DNA of 32,733 nucleotides from Selenomonadaceae bacterium UBA3796 (GTDB lineage: Bacteria > Bacillota > Negativicutes > Selenomonadales > Selenomonadaceae), in assembly GCA_002369175.1 (NCBI GenBank), contig DFES01000196.1:1-32733 (forward strand), given 5' to 3'. The notes below the pieces were generated by a model. That model was given only the letters and a program-made list of their open reading frames with translations, searched no databases and was not told the origin of the DNA. The first letter of the stretch is position 1. Each line of letters opens with the position of its first letter. Both the position numbers and the translations under genes were made by a program. Positions 1-8,627 of the stretch are shown in pieces.

Positions 1-1498
1 GCGATGACAGGGATGCTCTTTGCGTCCGGTCTTTCCATAGAGCGGATTGTGCGGGTGGCCTCCAGACCATCCATGACAGGCATACGGATATCCATGAGGA
101 TAGCGTTGTAGTATCCTGCAGGGTGTTTTGAGAACATTTCCACGGCAAGCTGACCATTCTCTGCGCGTTCGGAGCGGATCTGCCGCATCTCCAGCAAAAC
201 CATCAGTATCTCTGCATTGACATCCATATCCTCCGCCATCAGCACCCTGCTGCCCTCCAGTCCTGCAGATGCCGGAGCGTCTTCCTCAGCGGTGCGCTCG
301 GGCGCCTTCGCCGCAGCATTCTCCCGCCGGGACATGGTGTCCTGCACACATTGGGTCAGGGTGTCGGCAAACAGCGGCTTGTGCAAGACGGCATCCACTC
401 CGGCCTTGACGGCCTCCTCCCGCACATCTTTCCAGTCGTAGTCTGTGAGCAGGATTTCCATGATGTCGTCGCCACGGATGCCGCGCAGCTCCTTTGAGGA
501 GTGCTGAAGGGAATCGCCACAAATTCAAGCTGCGCATTTTCCGCGCTGTAGGAAGCCAGATGCAGAACGTCCTTCAGCGCGCCGGTCAGTTCTCCGGTAG
601 TTGGATCCTGCGCACAGAAAGCGAGGTAATCGTCCCGGTAGCCTACCCGGATTGGCCCGTGTCCGGCAAGCCAGTGCAACTCACTCGGGGTGAGAAACAA
701 CTCATTCCCAGAGCAGCTGATATACTTGCTGTAAAGATTCTGTATGTAATAAACGTTATCCTCCTTAATCTGGCTCATAGCAAAATCCAGCTCCGACAAA
801 AGCTCCGGCCGGGTCTTGCTCACCGCGAAGAAAAAGTCGGACGAACCGATTCTGCATACCGGCATCATGTCGTAGTGTCTGTCGAAGGTGTGGATGGAAA
901 CAAGTGCGTCAAACGCTCCCCGGTTCAGCATGGAGACAGATTCATCCTCGCTCCCTGTCAACCCTACGACCTCCACCTGAAGATTCTTCTTTTTTGCCCA
1001 GTCCAGGAACAGGGATTCCTGCAAACTGCCCTTGTTGACACCGACGCGCTTGCCGTTGAAGGAGCTAAAATCTTCGGGATGGATACCACTTTCGCTGTTC
1101 AGCGCGACAAAGACAAAGTATTCCTCCGTGCCCATGGGCAGTTCGGAGAACAGCATACTCACCGCACGCTCGTCGGTATAGGAGATGTCGCTCATCAGGT
1201 CGATCTCTCCATCCATCAGCATCTGGATCAGTTCCGGCCAGCTTCCCTCCACATACTCGTAGTTCCAGCCGGTATAGGCGGCGATCTTCTGCTGGTATTC
1301 ATATGTGTAGCCCGAACGGCGGCCAAATTCGTCCGTCTGATTAAATGGCGATTCATACCAGCCCACACGCACAGTCTTGGCATTTTCCTGAGCATGAGCA
1401 GTGAACGTCAACATAAACAGAGCCGACAAGATGACGCACACCAGGAGAGCTCCCACTCGTCCTGCAGCATTGCATGTTATTTTAAACTTTTTCAACAC
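1..1498 (-). pseudogene. Decayed hybrid sensor histidine kinase (SBP sensor + REC remnants), incomplete at the window edge
   Basis: The intact 5' frame gives 380 residues from a GTG at 1498. A signal peptide (about residues 1-37, ending TAHAQ) precedes one complete periplasmic solute-binding (SBP_bac_3) domain (about 43-265) and the start of a second (from about 270, GPIRVGYRDDYLAF). At about position 500 this homology stops abruptly. The next recognisable sequence, in another frame, is the second half of a response-regulator receiver domain and then a second receiver domain running off the left edge. The rest of sensor domain 2, the transmembrane segment, the HisKA and ATPase domains and the phospho-acceptor half of REC1 are absent. 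Family members normally carry all of these in one chain, so I infer an internal deletion that also shifted the frame. The 5' product could persist as a secreted binding protein, but signalling to REC is lost. An assembly error is the main alternative. Confidence 0.75.
3..503 (-). other. Receiver-domain remnant: REC1 C-terminal half plus REC2
   Basis: In the frame whose codons start at multiples of three from the left edge, the minus strand reads without stops from about 503 to the edge. It contains ELRGIRGDDI, LLTDYDW and VLHKPLF (REC1 conserved Thr and Lys), a roughly 30-residue Ala/Glu-rich linker, then VLMAEDMDVNAEIL, RAENGQLAVEMF and ILMDIRMPVMDG (REC2). The predicted phospho-acceptor Asp of REC2 is the codon at 90-92. 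REC1 lacks its own Asp because the N-terminal half is gone. No start codon with a ribosome binding site opens this frame, so it is probably untranslated. Confidence 0.8.
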
Positions 1499-1663
1499 AT
1501 CGCATCATTCCATTTCGCATGAGTGCAGCAGCCTCTTCGATTCTTTCCTACGTCCCACGAGCATACCGTTCTGCGACAGATTTCGACACGAGGTGAGGAA
1601 TTTCCTGCCCAGTGAAGCATTTCATTGATACCTACAGTCTGTTCCCCATCATCTTTTGCACAT

Positions 1664-1692
1664 AAAAAAGAGCCTTGCATACACAAGACTCT
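1664..1692 (-). terminator. Rho-independent terminator of the tRNA operon
   Basis: Directly after tRNA-Tyr in the minus direction there is a 9-bp stem (AGAGTCTTG with CAAGGCTCT, one G-U pair, arms 1684-1692 and 1669-1677) around a 6-base loop, followed by a run of six T. It fits an intrinsic terminator for the tRNA transcript. Confidence 0.85.
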
Positions 1693-1704
1693 CATTTCTT
1701 CAAG

Positions 1705-1790
1705 TGGTGGGCAGGGATGGATTCGAACCATCGTAATCCGAAGATGACAGATTTACAGTCTGTTGCCTTTAACCACTCGGCCACCTACCC
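1705..1790 (-). tRNA. tRNA-Tyr (GTA)
   Basis: An 86-nt class II tRNA with encoded CCA. The acceptor begins GGGTAGGTGG, the anticodon stem ACAGA/TCTGT closes the loop CTGTAAA with GTA, there is a long variable arm, and the T loop is GGTTCGAATCC. The anticodon is at 1754-1756. It is the last gene of a five-tRNA operon. Confidence 0.95.
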
Positions 1791-1794
1791 ATTA

Positions 1795-1873
1795 TGGTGA
1801 CCCAGGAGGGACTCGAACCCCCGACCCTTTGATTCGTAGTCAAATACTCTAATCCAACTGAGCTACTGAGTCA
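1795..1873 (-). tRNA. tRNA-Arg (ACG)
   Basis: A 79-nt tRNA with encoded CCA. The acceptor TGACTCA pairs with TGGGTCA, the anticodon stem TTTGA/TCAAA closes the loop CTACGAA with anticodon ACG, and the T arm is GGGTTCGAGTCCC. It is four bases upstream of tRNA-Tyr. The first anticodon base is probably deaminated to inosine by TadA, as is usual for bacterial tRNA-Arg(ACG). Confidence 0.95.
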
Positions 1874-1892
1874 CAAAGCGATATATTGTTTT

Positions 1893-1969
1893 TGGTGGGC
1901 CCACTTGGACTTGAACCAAGGACCGACCGGTTATGAGCCGGTTGCTCTAACCAACTGAGCTATAGGCCC
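1893..1969 (-). tRNA. tRNA with CAT anticodon (elongator Met, or Ile2 with lysidine)
   Basis: A 77-nt tRNA with encoded CCA; acceptor GGGCCTA pairs with TGGGCCC. The anticodon stem ACCGG/CCGGT closes the loop CTCATAA. A fully paired first acceptor base pair and no three consecutive G-C pairs in the anticodon stem argue against an initiator. Elongator Met and TilS-modified Ile2 cannot be separated by eye. Confidence 0.9.
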
Positions 1970-2010
1970 ATAGATTTATGGAATCCGCCCAAAAGCGGCA
2001 CCATGCGATA

Positions 2011-2085
2011 TGGAGCGGAAAACGAGGCTCGAACTCGCGACCCCCACCTTGGCAAGGTGGTGCTCTACCACTGAGCTATTTCCGC
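2011..2085 (-). tRNA. tRNA-Gly (GCC), copy 2 in transcription order
   Basis: A 75-nt tRNA with encoded CCA, acceptor starting GCGGAAATAG, anticodon loop TTGCCAA, T arm GAGTTCGAGCCTC. It is identical over its length to the copy at 2090-2164. Confidence 0.95.
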
Positions 2086-2089
2086 AATA

Positions 2090-2164
2090 TGGAGCGGAAA
2101 ACGAGGCTCGAACTCGCGACCCCCACCTTGGCAAGGTGGTGCTCTACCACTGAGCTATTTCCGC
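2090..2164 (-). tRNA. tRNA-Gly (GCC), first gene of the tRNA operon
   Basis: Identical to the neighbouring tRNA-Gly, offset by 79 bases, so the two genes plus a 4-base spacer form a tandem duplication. It is the first gene after the promoter at 2208-2236. Confidence 0.95.
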
Positions 2165-2207
2165 ATTCCGCCGCCACCGAAGATGCCCCCGCTGACTGAC
2201 AAAATAT

Positions 2208-2236
2208 ATTTTATCCATTTGCTGCATGTTTGTCAA
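2208..2236 (-). promoter_or_regulatory. Sigma-70 promoter of the tRNA operon
   Basis: On the minus strand the -35 is TTGACA (2231-2236), the spacer is exactly 17 bases, and the -10 is TAAAAT (2208-2213), placing the start about 35 bases before tRNA-Gly. The -35 lies only 8 bases from the stop codon of the helicase gene, and no hairpin terminator separates them, so helicase transcripts probably read into the tRNAs. Confidence 0.85.
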
Positions 2237-2244
2237 GCATTTTT

Positions 2245-5200
2245 TTATTTTATTTTTTTGTCCTGCAAATCCTCTTTTCTCCATTCCTCGCGAATACGGG
2301 CTGCCGACTCCATCACCCGCATCAGAAGATCCGATCGCATCTTCCCCACAGAGTGTCCATCCCATTCCTGCCCAACGGATAAAATGCCCAAACGGTGCAG
2401 ATTTTCCGCCATCCGGTCGATGGCGTTCTCAGGAGAACGATAAAATTCGCTCCCACGAAGGCGCAGGAAGACCCACCCCAGACGCTCCAGTACGGCCTGT
2501 TTCCGCTGTTCTTCCAAAAACTGCTTTTCATCCACGTCTCCATCCTCGCCCTCGCAGACAATGGCCGCCCTTTTCTCCTGAAAAATCACTGCCGTATGGA
2601 TGCGATAGGATCCCACCGGCCATTGTTCCTCCACGTGGAAATCTCTCCGCCGAAGGGCTTCCGCCACCTCGCGGTTGAATGAGGGAACGAGGTGTCTTTC
2701 TTCCTCCTCAGGCTCCCCATGCTCCTCCGGGGATGCCGCATACTCAAGCAGCCCCCTGCGGATATCGCTGTAAGCCAAGTCCCCTGTTCCGACGGAATGA
2801 ATGACCCATAGCTGGTCACGGGCACGGCTGGCCGCAACATTGTAGCTGCGTTTGACAACATCGCCTCTGCCAAGCTCCCTGACCGAGTTCTTGTCATCGA
2901 CCAGGGAAAGGAACACCACATCCCTCTCATCTCCCTGGAAGGTCACAGGGCTGCCGCAGAGGAAATTCCTGTCCTCCAGACAGGGAATGCCCACACGGCG
3001 CAGGGCAATTTCCCGAATCAGGCGCCCCTGTTCCTCTCCCTGCATCGCAATTGCGCCGAAGGTCTTCCCTTCATACTCCGGCTGCTCCATGCAGGCCATC
3101 ATGAGCACGACGATTTCCTCCGCTTCCCGCCAGTTCACTTCCCGTTCCCTGTCCCTCAGCCCATCCACCTCGTAGGAAACCACAGGCTTTAAGAGGCTGC
3201 CGCTGGATTCCCTGAGGGGCTGTATGAGGTTGTCATAGACAAGCTGGTTGGAATAACCGATGATTTCAGGAACCGAACGGAAATGCTCCTTGAGCATGCG
3301 TGTCTCGAAGCGCATGCGGGCAGCATCGTAAAGAGATGCCTCCACCTCGTAGGGGGCAATGCTTTCCTGCAGGAAAGCTGCTGCCTCCCCCTTCAAAGAG
3401 ATTCCCTCGGGAGCCACTTGCTTGTCATCCCCCACGATAATGACCTTGTGCCCGAAATAAAGAAGGGGCAGCGCCGTGATATCCGCCTGGCTTGCTTCAT
3501 CTACGATGATGACATCAAATTTGCGGCTCTCCGGCCGCAGTGTCTCCCAAACCCTGTCCAACGGCATGATCCATGCCGGTATGATGGGCTGAAGCTCCGT
3601 TATCTGCTTCCGCAGTGTGCGGGCGCGGCGAGAGCTGCTCCGACTTCCGTTCTTGTTCGCCCGTTTCATCTCCTTGTACCATCCCATGAGATTCGCCCGC
3701 CGGTCACCGTCCTGCAGTTCCCGCAAAAGATGCTGCCAGGCGAGTTTCTCCACCAGTGCGGCCGTGATGGATAAAAGCCGTGCAATCCCCTGATGCAAGA
3801 TTTCCTCATTCCCGCCCCCATCCAAACGCGCCTTGTCCAATTGCTGGACGAACTGGCGGCATTTCCACGCCTCCTCCAATTCTTCGGGAACCTCCTGCAT
3901 ACCGGAGATCCCGCGCTGGCATGCGATAGCAGCCGCCCAATCCGGGGCAGCATGCGCAAGTCTCGCCAGGAGTCCCGTGCGCTCCTTGAACTTGTCCTCC
4001 AGGCTTTCATAATGGAGCAGCTTGTCATATTCCCTGCGATAAGCTGCGCTCTTCCGCCCTTGCAGGGCAGCTGCCATTCTCTTGGAGAGTTGGGAACGCC
4101 GCTCCGACAGTTCCGCGATCCGCCGATGAAAATTCTTCATCAGTGCCTGTTTCTCAATACATTCCAGACGGATCAACGCTGCACACTGGGGCCAGGACTC
4201 CTGCAGCCAATGGATTTCCATTGCCATCTGCTGCCTGGGCGTCATGAAGCGCTCATCCTCCGGCAGTATTTTCTCCAGAATCACCCCCGCCTGACGCAGA
4301 TGCTCCCAAAAAGAATCCCTGCGTTTATCGTACCAATCCAGGCAATACCTTATCTGTTCCCATCGCGCACGGCAGATATCATCCGCATCATCCTCCGACT
4401 TCCACAGTTCCTCATAGGCCATCTCTCCGCAATGGGTGAGAAGCTGATCCCACTCCAGCCCCACCTTCCTCCGCATCTGTTCCAAACGAAGATACTTCCG
4501 GACCAGTTCACAGTCCCCGGCATTTCGGATGCCGTGCCCGTCCACGCGGATTCGCCGGGAGAGCTTCCTCCATCTGCTGCGGAATAATTTCTGAAAAAGG
4601 GACATACTTCCCTGGGCTTCCAGCGCCAGCCGCATATCCGCAAGGTCTTCCAAGGCTCGATCATCTGTCAGGAATTCCTCGGGACACTCCACTTTATGCC
4701 CCAGCAAAGGAACCAACGCCTCATCCTTGAGAATCTGCACCCTCTCGATGTCCTTTCCCATCTGTTCCCATGCTTTCCTCGCCGTGCCCGCCTGCCTGCC
4801 GGCCAATACGGCCTCCCTTGCCCACACGGAATCCATCCAGACGAAATCCATCTGCCGATAATCTGCTTCCGCTGCAAGAAAAGCATCTGCCTGAAACTCC
4901 GTCACGATTTGCTCATGCCGGTAAAGAACCTGTTCTTCTTCCACGGACCAATCCGGCAGTTCCTGAAGGAGTCCTCTTTCACGCTCCCCCAGAAGATCCT
5001 GCTGCCGGAAAAGGGCTTCCACATCGTCGGGCGCGAGAATCCTTCCGCTCTTTGGCAGATTTTCGGCCATTTCCTTCAGATCCTGCCGGGTAAAAATTCC
5101 ATTACTGCCATAGAGCAGGGAAAGTTCTTCCCTGCCCAGCGGGATCTCCTTTCCCTCTTCGATTCTTCCGGGAATGATTTCCAGCAGGCGTTCATGCCCA

Positions 5201-6732
5201 TGAAGGAAACGTGCCATACCGGATAGGGAATAAGCTTCCCCTCCAAAGACAAAGAAGTCCTTTTTCTTCTCCAGCTTATGAATGCGGAGAACCTGATCCC
5301 GATGAGCCCGGATATCCCGCCGCGCTTCTTCCCTGCTCCGGCGCAGAGCCTCGGCCTCCTGTTCCATATCCTCCGGGGTGACCCCGCCCAGCATATCGCA
5401 GATGCCGGCCACAGAACGATCCATGTCGCCATAGGAATTCTCCAAAAGGGACACGCAGAGGCTTTGAATCCCCTCCGGAAGCTTGTCCTTGAGAATGCTC
5501 AGTGCCTTTCGTGTGGAGCTCGTCACCAGCACATGCTTGCCCTGAGCGAGAAAATGTCCCAGCAAATTGGCGATGGTATGGGTCTTCCCCGTACCGGGAG
5601 GACCTTGTACCACAACAGCGGAAGCCCCGTCCAGCTTCCGTACAATTCCCATCTGTTCCGCATTGGCCGCCTTGGCCAGCAGGATATCCGCTGCTTCTCC
5701 GCGCACATCCGCCAAAGTTTCCTCAGAGGCAGCCCCTTTTCCTCCCTGCTGCTTTTCTTCCACCATATCAAGAAGCGGCAGCGGCGCATCCCCATTTTCC
5801 CCCATACGCTCCATAATGGCGGATACCAGCTTCTCATTGCCGGGATCCCTCCGGCGCAAAAAAAGCACGGGACGCTCGTAAAGGATGTACTTATCCGTTG
5901 GAAGAACCTGCAGGCCTTTCGCCGAATACCGGCACTTCCCCCCCAGGGAGGCCGCCATGTCCTTAAGCAGCCGCTCCCCCAGATCCCTCTGCAGGGGATG
6001 CACACCGGATGCCATGACCTTCCTCTGGAGGACGCGCAAAGCATCCTCCGTGATATCCTCCTGCCCCATGAAAATTTCCCGGTAGAATTCCATCTCTTCC
6101 TGGGCATCAAGGATCTGCATGCGCCCATTTCCGCTGTAACGTATGTATACTCGTTTCAGCAACGCGGGATGATTTCGCCCGGAATCCGCCCCGCCGAAAA
6201 AAAATCCGTTGCCGGCAACCAGCTCTACCTTTTCGGCATGTTGACGGCAATGTTCATATACGCGGTAAAGGTCATCAAAAAGCTTCTGTTCCTCCTGTTT
6301 CCTCCGCTCCTCATTGCGCCATTTCGTCCGTTCCTTCCGCCAGTTCTGGAACTCCCGCACACGGCGTTCACTGTCATGGAAGCGCATGACAACCTGTCCC
6401 ATCTGCTCTGTGACCCTCGTCAGCCTGGAATGGGGCTCCACATCATCCACATGAAAATCTTCCCAATGCGGTGTTGCCAGCCAGCCCGCAAGGGAATCCG
6501 GCAGAGACGGGCAGGACAGATGCTGCGGACGGCCTACATCCAGAAGAATGCCGTTTCCATCTTCATTCTTTCCGGCAGGAATTCCTCCCCTTCCCATATC
6601 CATCTCCGGATTGTCCAGATAGCGAACCCACTCCTGCTCCCGGATATCTGTGACAACTTTGTGCTGTGCCGCACAGACCCCTCGGATGCCATCCAGGAGA
6701 GCCAATACCTTTTCCTGTCTATCCTGGCTCAT
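2245..6732 (-). CDS. SF1 (UPF1/DNA2-like) helicase with C-terminal MTES_1575/Vsr-like nuclease domain
   Basis: This 1495-residue protein should be a cytoplasmic nucleic-acid-dependent ATPase. Visible motifs are Q-like NAEQ (about 362), Walker A GPPGTGKT (377-384), Walker B with DEAS (D1078, E1079), motif III GDDKQ (1101-1105), an EHFRSVPEI segment, the TFQGDERDVVFLS motif, and motif VI YNVAASRAR (about 1297-1305). About 690 residues of charged helical sequence separate Walker A from Walker B. From about 1355 the protein resembles the small nuclease domain (DUF559/MTES_1575) often attached to such helicases: GSYRI, then EEQRKQAVLERLGW and GSEFYRSP. The expected acidic residues look altered: RIH (H1379) where RID is usual, and VCEG (1392-1395) where ECDG is usual. 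The ATG overlaps the M48 stop (ATGA), with an AGGGGAAGGG ribosome site inside the upstream gene. Related helicase-nuclease fusions act in phage defence; that role here is inference. Confidence 0.85.
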   Translation of the reverse strand: MSQDRQEKVLALLDGIRGVCAAQHKVVTDIREQEWVRYLDNPEMDMGRGGIPAGKNEDGNGILLDVGRPQHLSCPSLPDSLAGWLATPHWEDFHVDDVEPHSRLTRVTEQMGQVVMRFHDSERRVREFQNWRKERTKWRNEERRKQEEQKLFDDLYRVYEHCRQHAEKVELVAGNGFFFGGADSGRNHPALLKRVYIRYSGNGRMQILDAQEEMEFYREIFMGQEDITEDALRVLQRKVMASGVHPLQRDLGERLLKDMAASLGGKCRYSAKGLQVLPTDKYILYERPVLFLRRRDPGNEKLVSAIMERMGENGDAPLPLLDMVEEKQQGGKGAASEETLADVRGEAADILLAKAANAEQMGIVRKLDGASAVVVQGPPGTGKTHTIANLLGHFLAQGKHVLVTSSTRKALSILKDKLPEGIQSLCVSLLENSYGDMDRSVAGICDMLGGVTPEDMEQEAEALRRSREEARRDIRAHRDQVLRIHKLEKKKDFFVFGGEAYSLSGMARFLHGHERLLEIIPGRIEEGKEIPLGREELSLLYGSNGIFTRQDLKEMAENLPKSGRILAPDDVEALFRQQDLLGERERGLLQELPDWSVEEEQVLYRHEQIVTEFQADAFLAAEADYRQMDFVWMDSVWAREAVLAGRQAGTARKAWEQMGKDIERVQILKDEALVPLLGHKVECPEEFLTDDRALEDLADMRLALEAQGSMSLFQKLFRSRWRKLSRRIRVDGHGIRNAGDCELVRKYLRLEQMRRKVGLEWDQLLTHCGEMAYEELWKSEDDADDICRARWEQIRYCLDWYDKRRDSFWEHLRQAGVILEKILPEDERFMTPRQQMAMEIHWLQESWPQCAALIRLECIEKQALMKNFHRRIAELSERRSQLSKRMAAALQGRKSAAYRREYDKLLHYESLEDKFKERTGLLARLAHAAPDWAAAIACQRGISGMQEVPEELEEAWKCRQFVQQLDKARLDGGGNEEILHQGIARLLSITAALVEKLAWQHLLRELQDGDRRANLMGWYKEMKRANKNGSRSSSRRARTLRKQITELQPIIPAWIMPLDRVWETLRPESRKFDVIIVDEASQADITALPLLYFGHKVIIVGDDKQVAPEGISLKGEAAAFLQESIAPYEVEASLYDAARMRFETRMLKEHFRSVPEIIGYSNQLVYDNLIQPLRESSGSLLKPVVSYEVDGLRDREREVNWREAEEIVVLMMACMEQPEYEGKTFGAIAMQGEEQGRLIREIALRRVGIPCLEDRNFLCGSPVTFQGDERDVVFLSLVDDKNSVRELGRGDVVKRSYNVAASRARDQLWVIHSVGTGDLAYSDIRRGLLEYAASPEEHGEPEEEERHLVPSFNREVAEALRRRDFHVEEQWPVGSYRIHTAVIFQEKRAAIVCEGEDGDVDEKQFLEEQRKQAVLERLGWVFLRLRGSEFYRSPENAIDRMAENLHRLGILSVGQEWDGHSVGKMRSDLLMRVMESAARIREEWRKEDLQDKKIK

Positions 6733-8519
6733 TTGCCCTTCCCCTCTGCTTCTTTCCTGTTCTTTTGCTCCTGCAGTTCCTTCTGCTTCTTCGCTTCTTC
6801 CCTTTCCATTTTCTCTGCGGCCTTGGGGTCGATCTCCTTCAGGTATCTTCTGGGAATCGCTGTTTCAGAAGAAAGTTCGTGAAGCCTCCGATAAGCTTCC
6901 ATGGCTTCTTCCCGACGATTCATGTCATCATAGACCTCCGCCGTAAGAAGCCATGCGACTGCGCTCTTCGCGTCCATTTCCCGCGCTTTCGTGCAGTCTG
7001 CCAAAGCCTTTTCCATATCCCCCATCATGCGGTAAATATCCGCCCGGTTCAAATAATTGATGGGATTTTTGTCATCCATGGAAATTCCTCTGTCCGCATC
7101 CTGCAATGCAGCAGCAAAATCTCCGTCCACGGCCTTGGCGCGTCCTCGAATCACATAACACTCTGCCAAGTTATCCTGATGTTTGCTTGCCATGGCCCGC
7201 TCCATCTCAACCATGGCCAGGCCGCTATATCCGTAGTCACTGTAGGCATCGCTGTTGTAGCGGAGCCGCTCGGCAAGCTTCCTGTCTGCATCCAGTGCCT
7301 CCTGACGGATGTTATCCAGTTCCTTCTTCCGCAGTTCTGCCGCTTCCCGAAGCTTTTTCCTGACATCCGAACGTTGTTCTTTTTGATAGGCAGCCACAAC
7401 CATAGCTTCCAGCCGCCGGATCATGTCATCGCTCGCCACCATGCGCTTAAGGCAGCGATACACCCGTCCGCTCCCCAGAAAATCCATTGTTCCATTTCCG
7501 GCTCTCCGAAACTGCCAGCCGGAAACATCCTCATAATCATGGAACGCCTTGGCCAAGCCTCCTGCGATGTAATAAGCGTTCTCCCATGTATTGTCACGTT
7601 CTTCCCCTGTATCCGGCGCAGAAAGCAGAAGTTCTCCGTCAATGAGCACATCCCTTTTGTTTTCCACTGTCACATGGCCTGCACTGTACTCCGTCACCAT
7701 TTCCAGAAGCTTCTTCTCCCTTTCCGCCGTCTCCGGATGGTCGCTGTACTCGTCGTTCCTCTTCTTATCCTGGCTGTCAAATTCATACATATCCGTGGTC
7801 TCATAGCGCAGATAACGGCGCATGCGAGCCATGGCCGCTGCCGGCCCGCCCGGATTGAACCCCGCACTTGTCATGATGCGGAAGCCCTCCTCATCCGCCT
7901 CCATTTCCGTTGGCATCATGATATTTGTCGCTATGGAATACCCCACAAGACCGTTGAGCTTCTGCCAATCCACCCTGCCCGTCTCCACACCGACCATGGT
8001 GATGCCCATGGACTGGGCCACAGCTTGGGCATAGCTATAGGCGCTGTGCTGCTTGAGGCCATGCACCATTTCATGAGCCAGAACCGCCGCCAGGGCATCC
8101 TCATCCGAGTCCAGCCCCCGTACCAAAGCGCGGTTCACGCTGATGTAGTTCGTCGGGTAACAGGAAGCGTTGAACGAACTGCTGTCGTTTACCGCCCATA
8201 CAAAAGGAAGGGAATTCACCCGCATAGCGTAATCCCCCTTTGTGATCAGCTGCTCCATGATGCGGTTCACCAAGAGATCGTCCTGTACGTTCCGGTTCCG
8301 CCCGTTCTTCTGGAGATCCTGCCTGCGGCTGCTCATCTGTGCATGGACATTGTTGCCCACGCGCAGGATATCCGTCAGTGTTGACTTGTACGCACCATAG
8401 ATGCCAAGCGCCTGTGCAGCAGCCGCCCATGGATCCGTCGCCGCTGCGGCAGGAGCCGTCGGCAGCAGGCACAGTGCGCTCAGGGCAGCAGCAATCATCC
8501 ATTTTTTCCGCATACGCAT
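6729..8519 (-). CDS. Secreted M48-family zinc metalloprotease with C-terminal TPR repeats
   Basis: A 596-residue protein with an N-terminal signal peptide (MRMRKKWM, hydrophobic core, APAAAA near residue 26) and no lipobox, so it is probably exported to the periplasm. The peptidase domain has the zinc motif HEMVH (149-153) and the downstream ligand motif EMEADEEG (E207), as in M48/BepA-like enzymes that degrade or chaperone envelope proteins. After a charged middle region, residues about 420-560 hold tetratricopeptide-like helices (SDYGYSGLAMVEMERA, INYLNRADIYRMMGDMEKAL, AVAWLLTAEVYDDMNRREEAM). The tail is Lys/Glu-rich. The ATG at 8513 has better spacing from GAGGGG than the one at 8519. It leads the operon and is ATGA-coupled to the helicase. 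Confidence 0.9.
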   Translation of the reverse strand: MRMRKKWMIAAALSALCLLPTAPAAAATDPWAAAAQALGIYGAYKSTLTDILRVGNNVHAQMSSRRQDLQKNGRNRNVQDDLLVNRIMEQLITKGDYAMRVNSLPFVWAVNDSSSFNASCYPTNYISVNRALVRGLDSDEDALAAVLAHEMVHGLKQHSAYSYAQAVAQSMGITMVGVETGRVDWQKLNGLVGYSIATNIMMPTEMEADEEGFRIMTSAGFNPGGPAAAMARMRRYLRYETTDMYEFDSQDKKRNDEYSDHPETAEREKKLLEMVTEYSAGHVTVENKRDVLIDGELLLSAPDTGEERDNTWENAYYIAGGLAKAFHDYEDVSGWQFRRAGNGTMDFLGSGRVYRCLKRMVASDDMIRRLEAMVVAAYQKEQRSDVRKKLREAAELRKKELDNIRQEALDADRKLAERLRYNSDAYSDYGYSGLAMVEMERAMASKHQDNLAECYVIRGRAKAVDGDFAAALQDADRGISMDDKNPINYLNRADIYRMMGDMEKALADCTKAREMDAKSAVAWLLTAEVYDDMNRREEAMEAYRRLHELSSETAIPRRYLKEIDPKAAEKMEREEAKKQKELQEQKNRKEAEGKGK

Positions 8520-8553
8520 TTCCCCTCAAAATTTTACAAAATTCATCACTTTC

Positions 8554-8582
8554 ATCATACCTTCATCCGAAGAAAAATGCAA
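8554..8582 (-). promoter_or_regulatory. Sigma-70 promoter of the M48-helicase operon
   Basis: Minus strand: -35 TTGCAT (8577-8582), 17-base spacer, -10 TATGAT (8554-8559), about 35-40 bases upstream of the M48 start codon. Confidence 0.7.
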
Positions 8583-8627
8583 CCTTGCAGACACCCCATC
8601 TGCCCTTTCCCCGGCCGCCGCTGCCCA

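Noticed and set aside
494..1522. Long plus-strand ORF opposite the sensor gene
   Set aside because: It lies antisense to a clear SBP-domain reading, has no recognisable motif, and runs through the deletion join.
2011..2164. Two-copy repeat as a CRISPR array
   Set aside because: The repeat unit is a complete tRNA-Gly gene and there is no unique-spacer pattern.
1978..2199. Plus-strand ORF across the tRNA-Gly pair
   Set aside because: It is made of antisense tRNA sequence, repeated by the tandem duplication.
5278..8384. Long plus-strand ORFs (up to 572 codons) opposite the helicase and M48 genes
   Set aside because: They are antisense to well-supported genes. High GC at third positions makes such shadows common.
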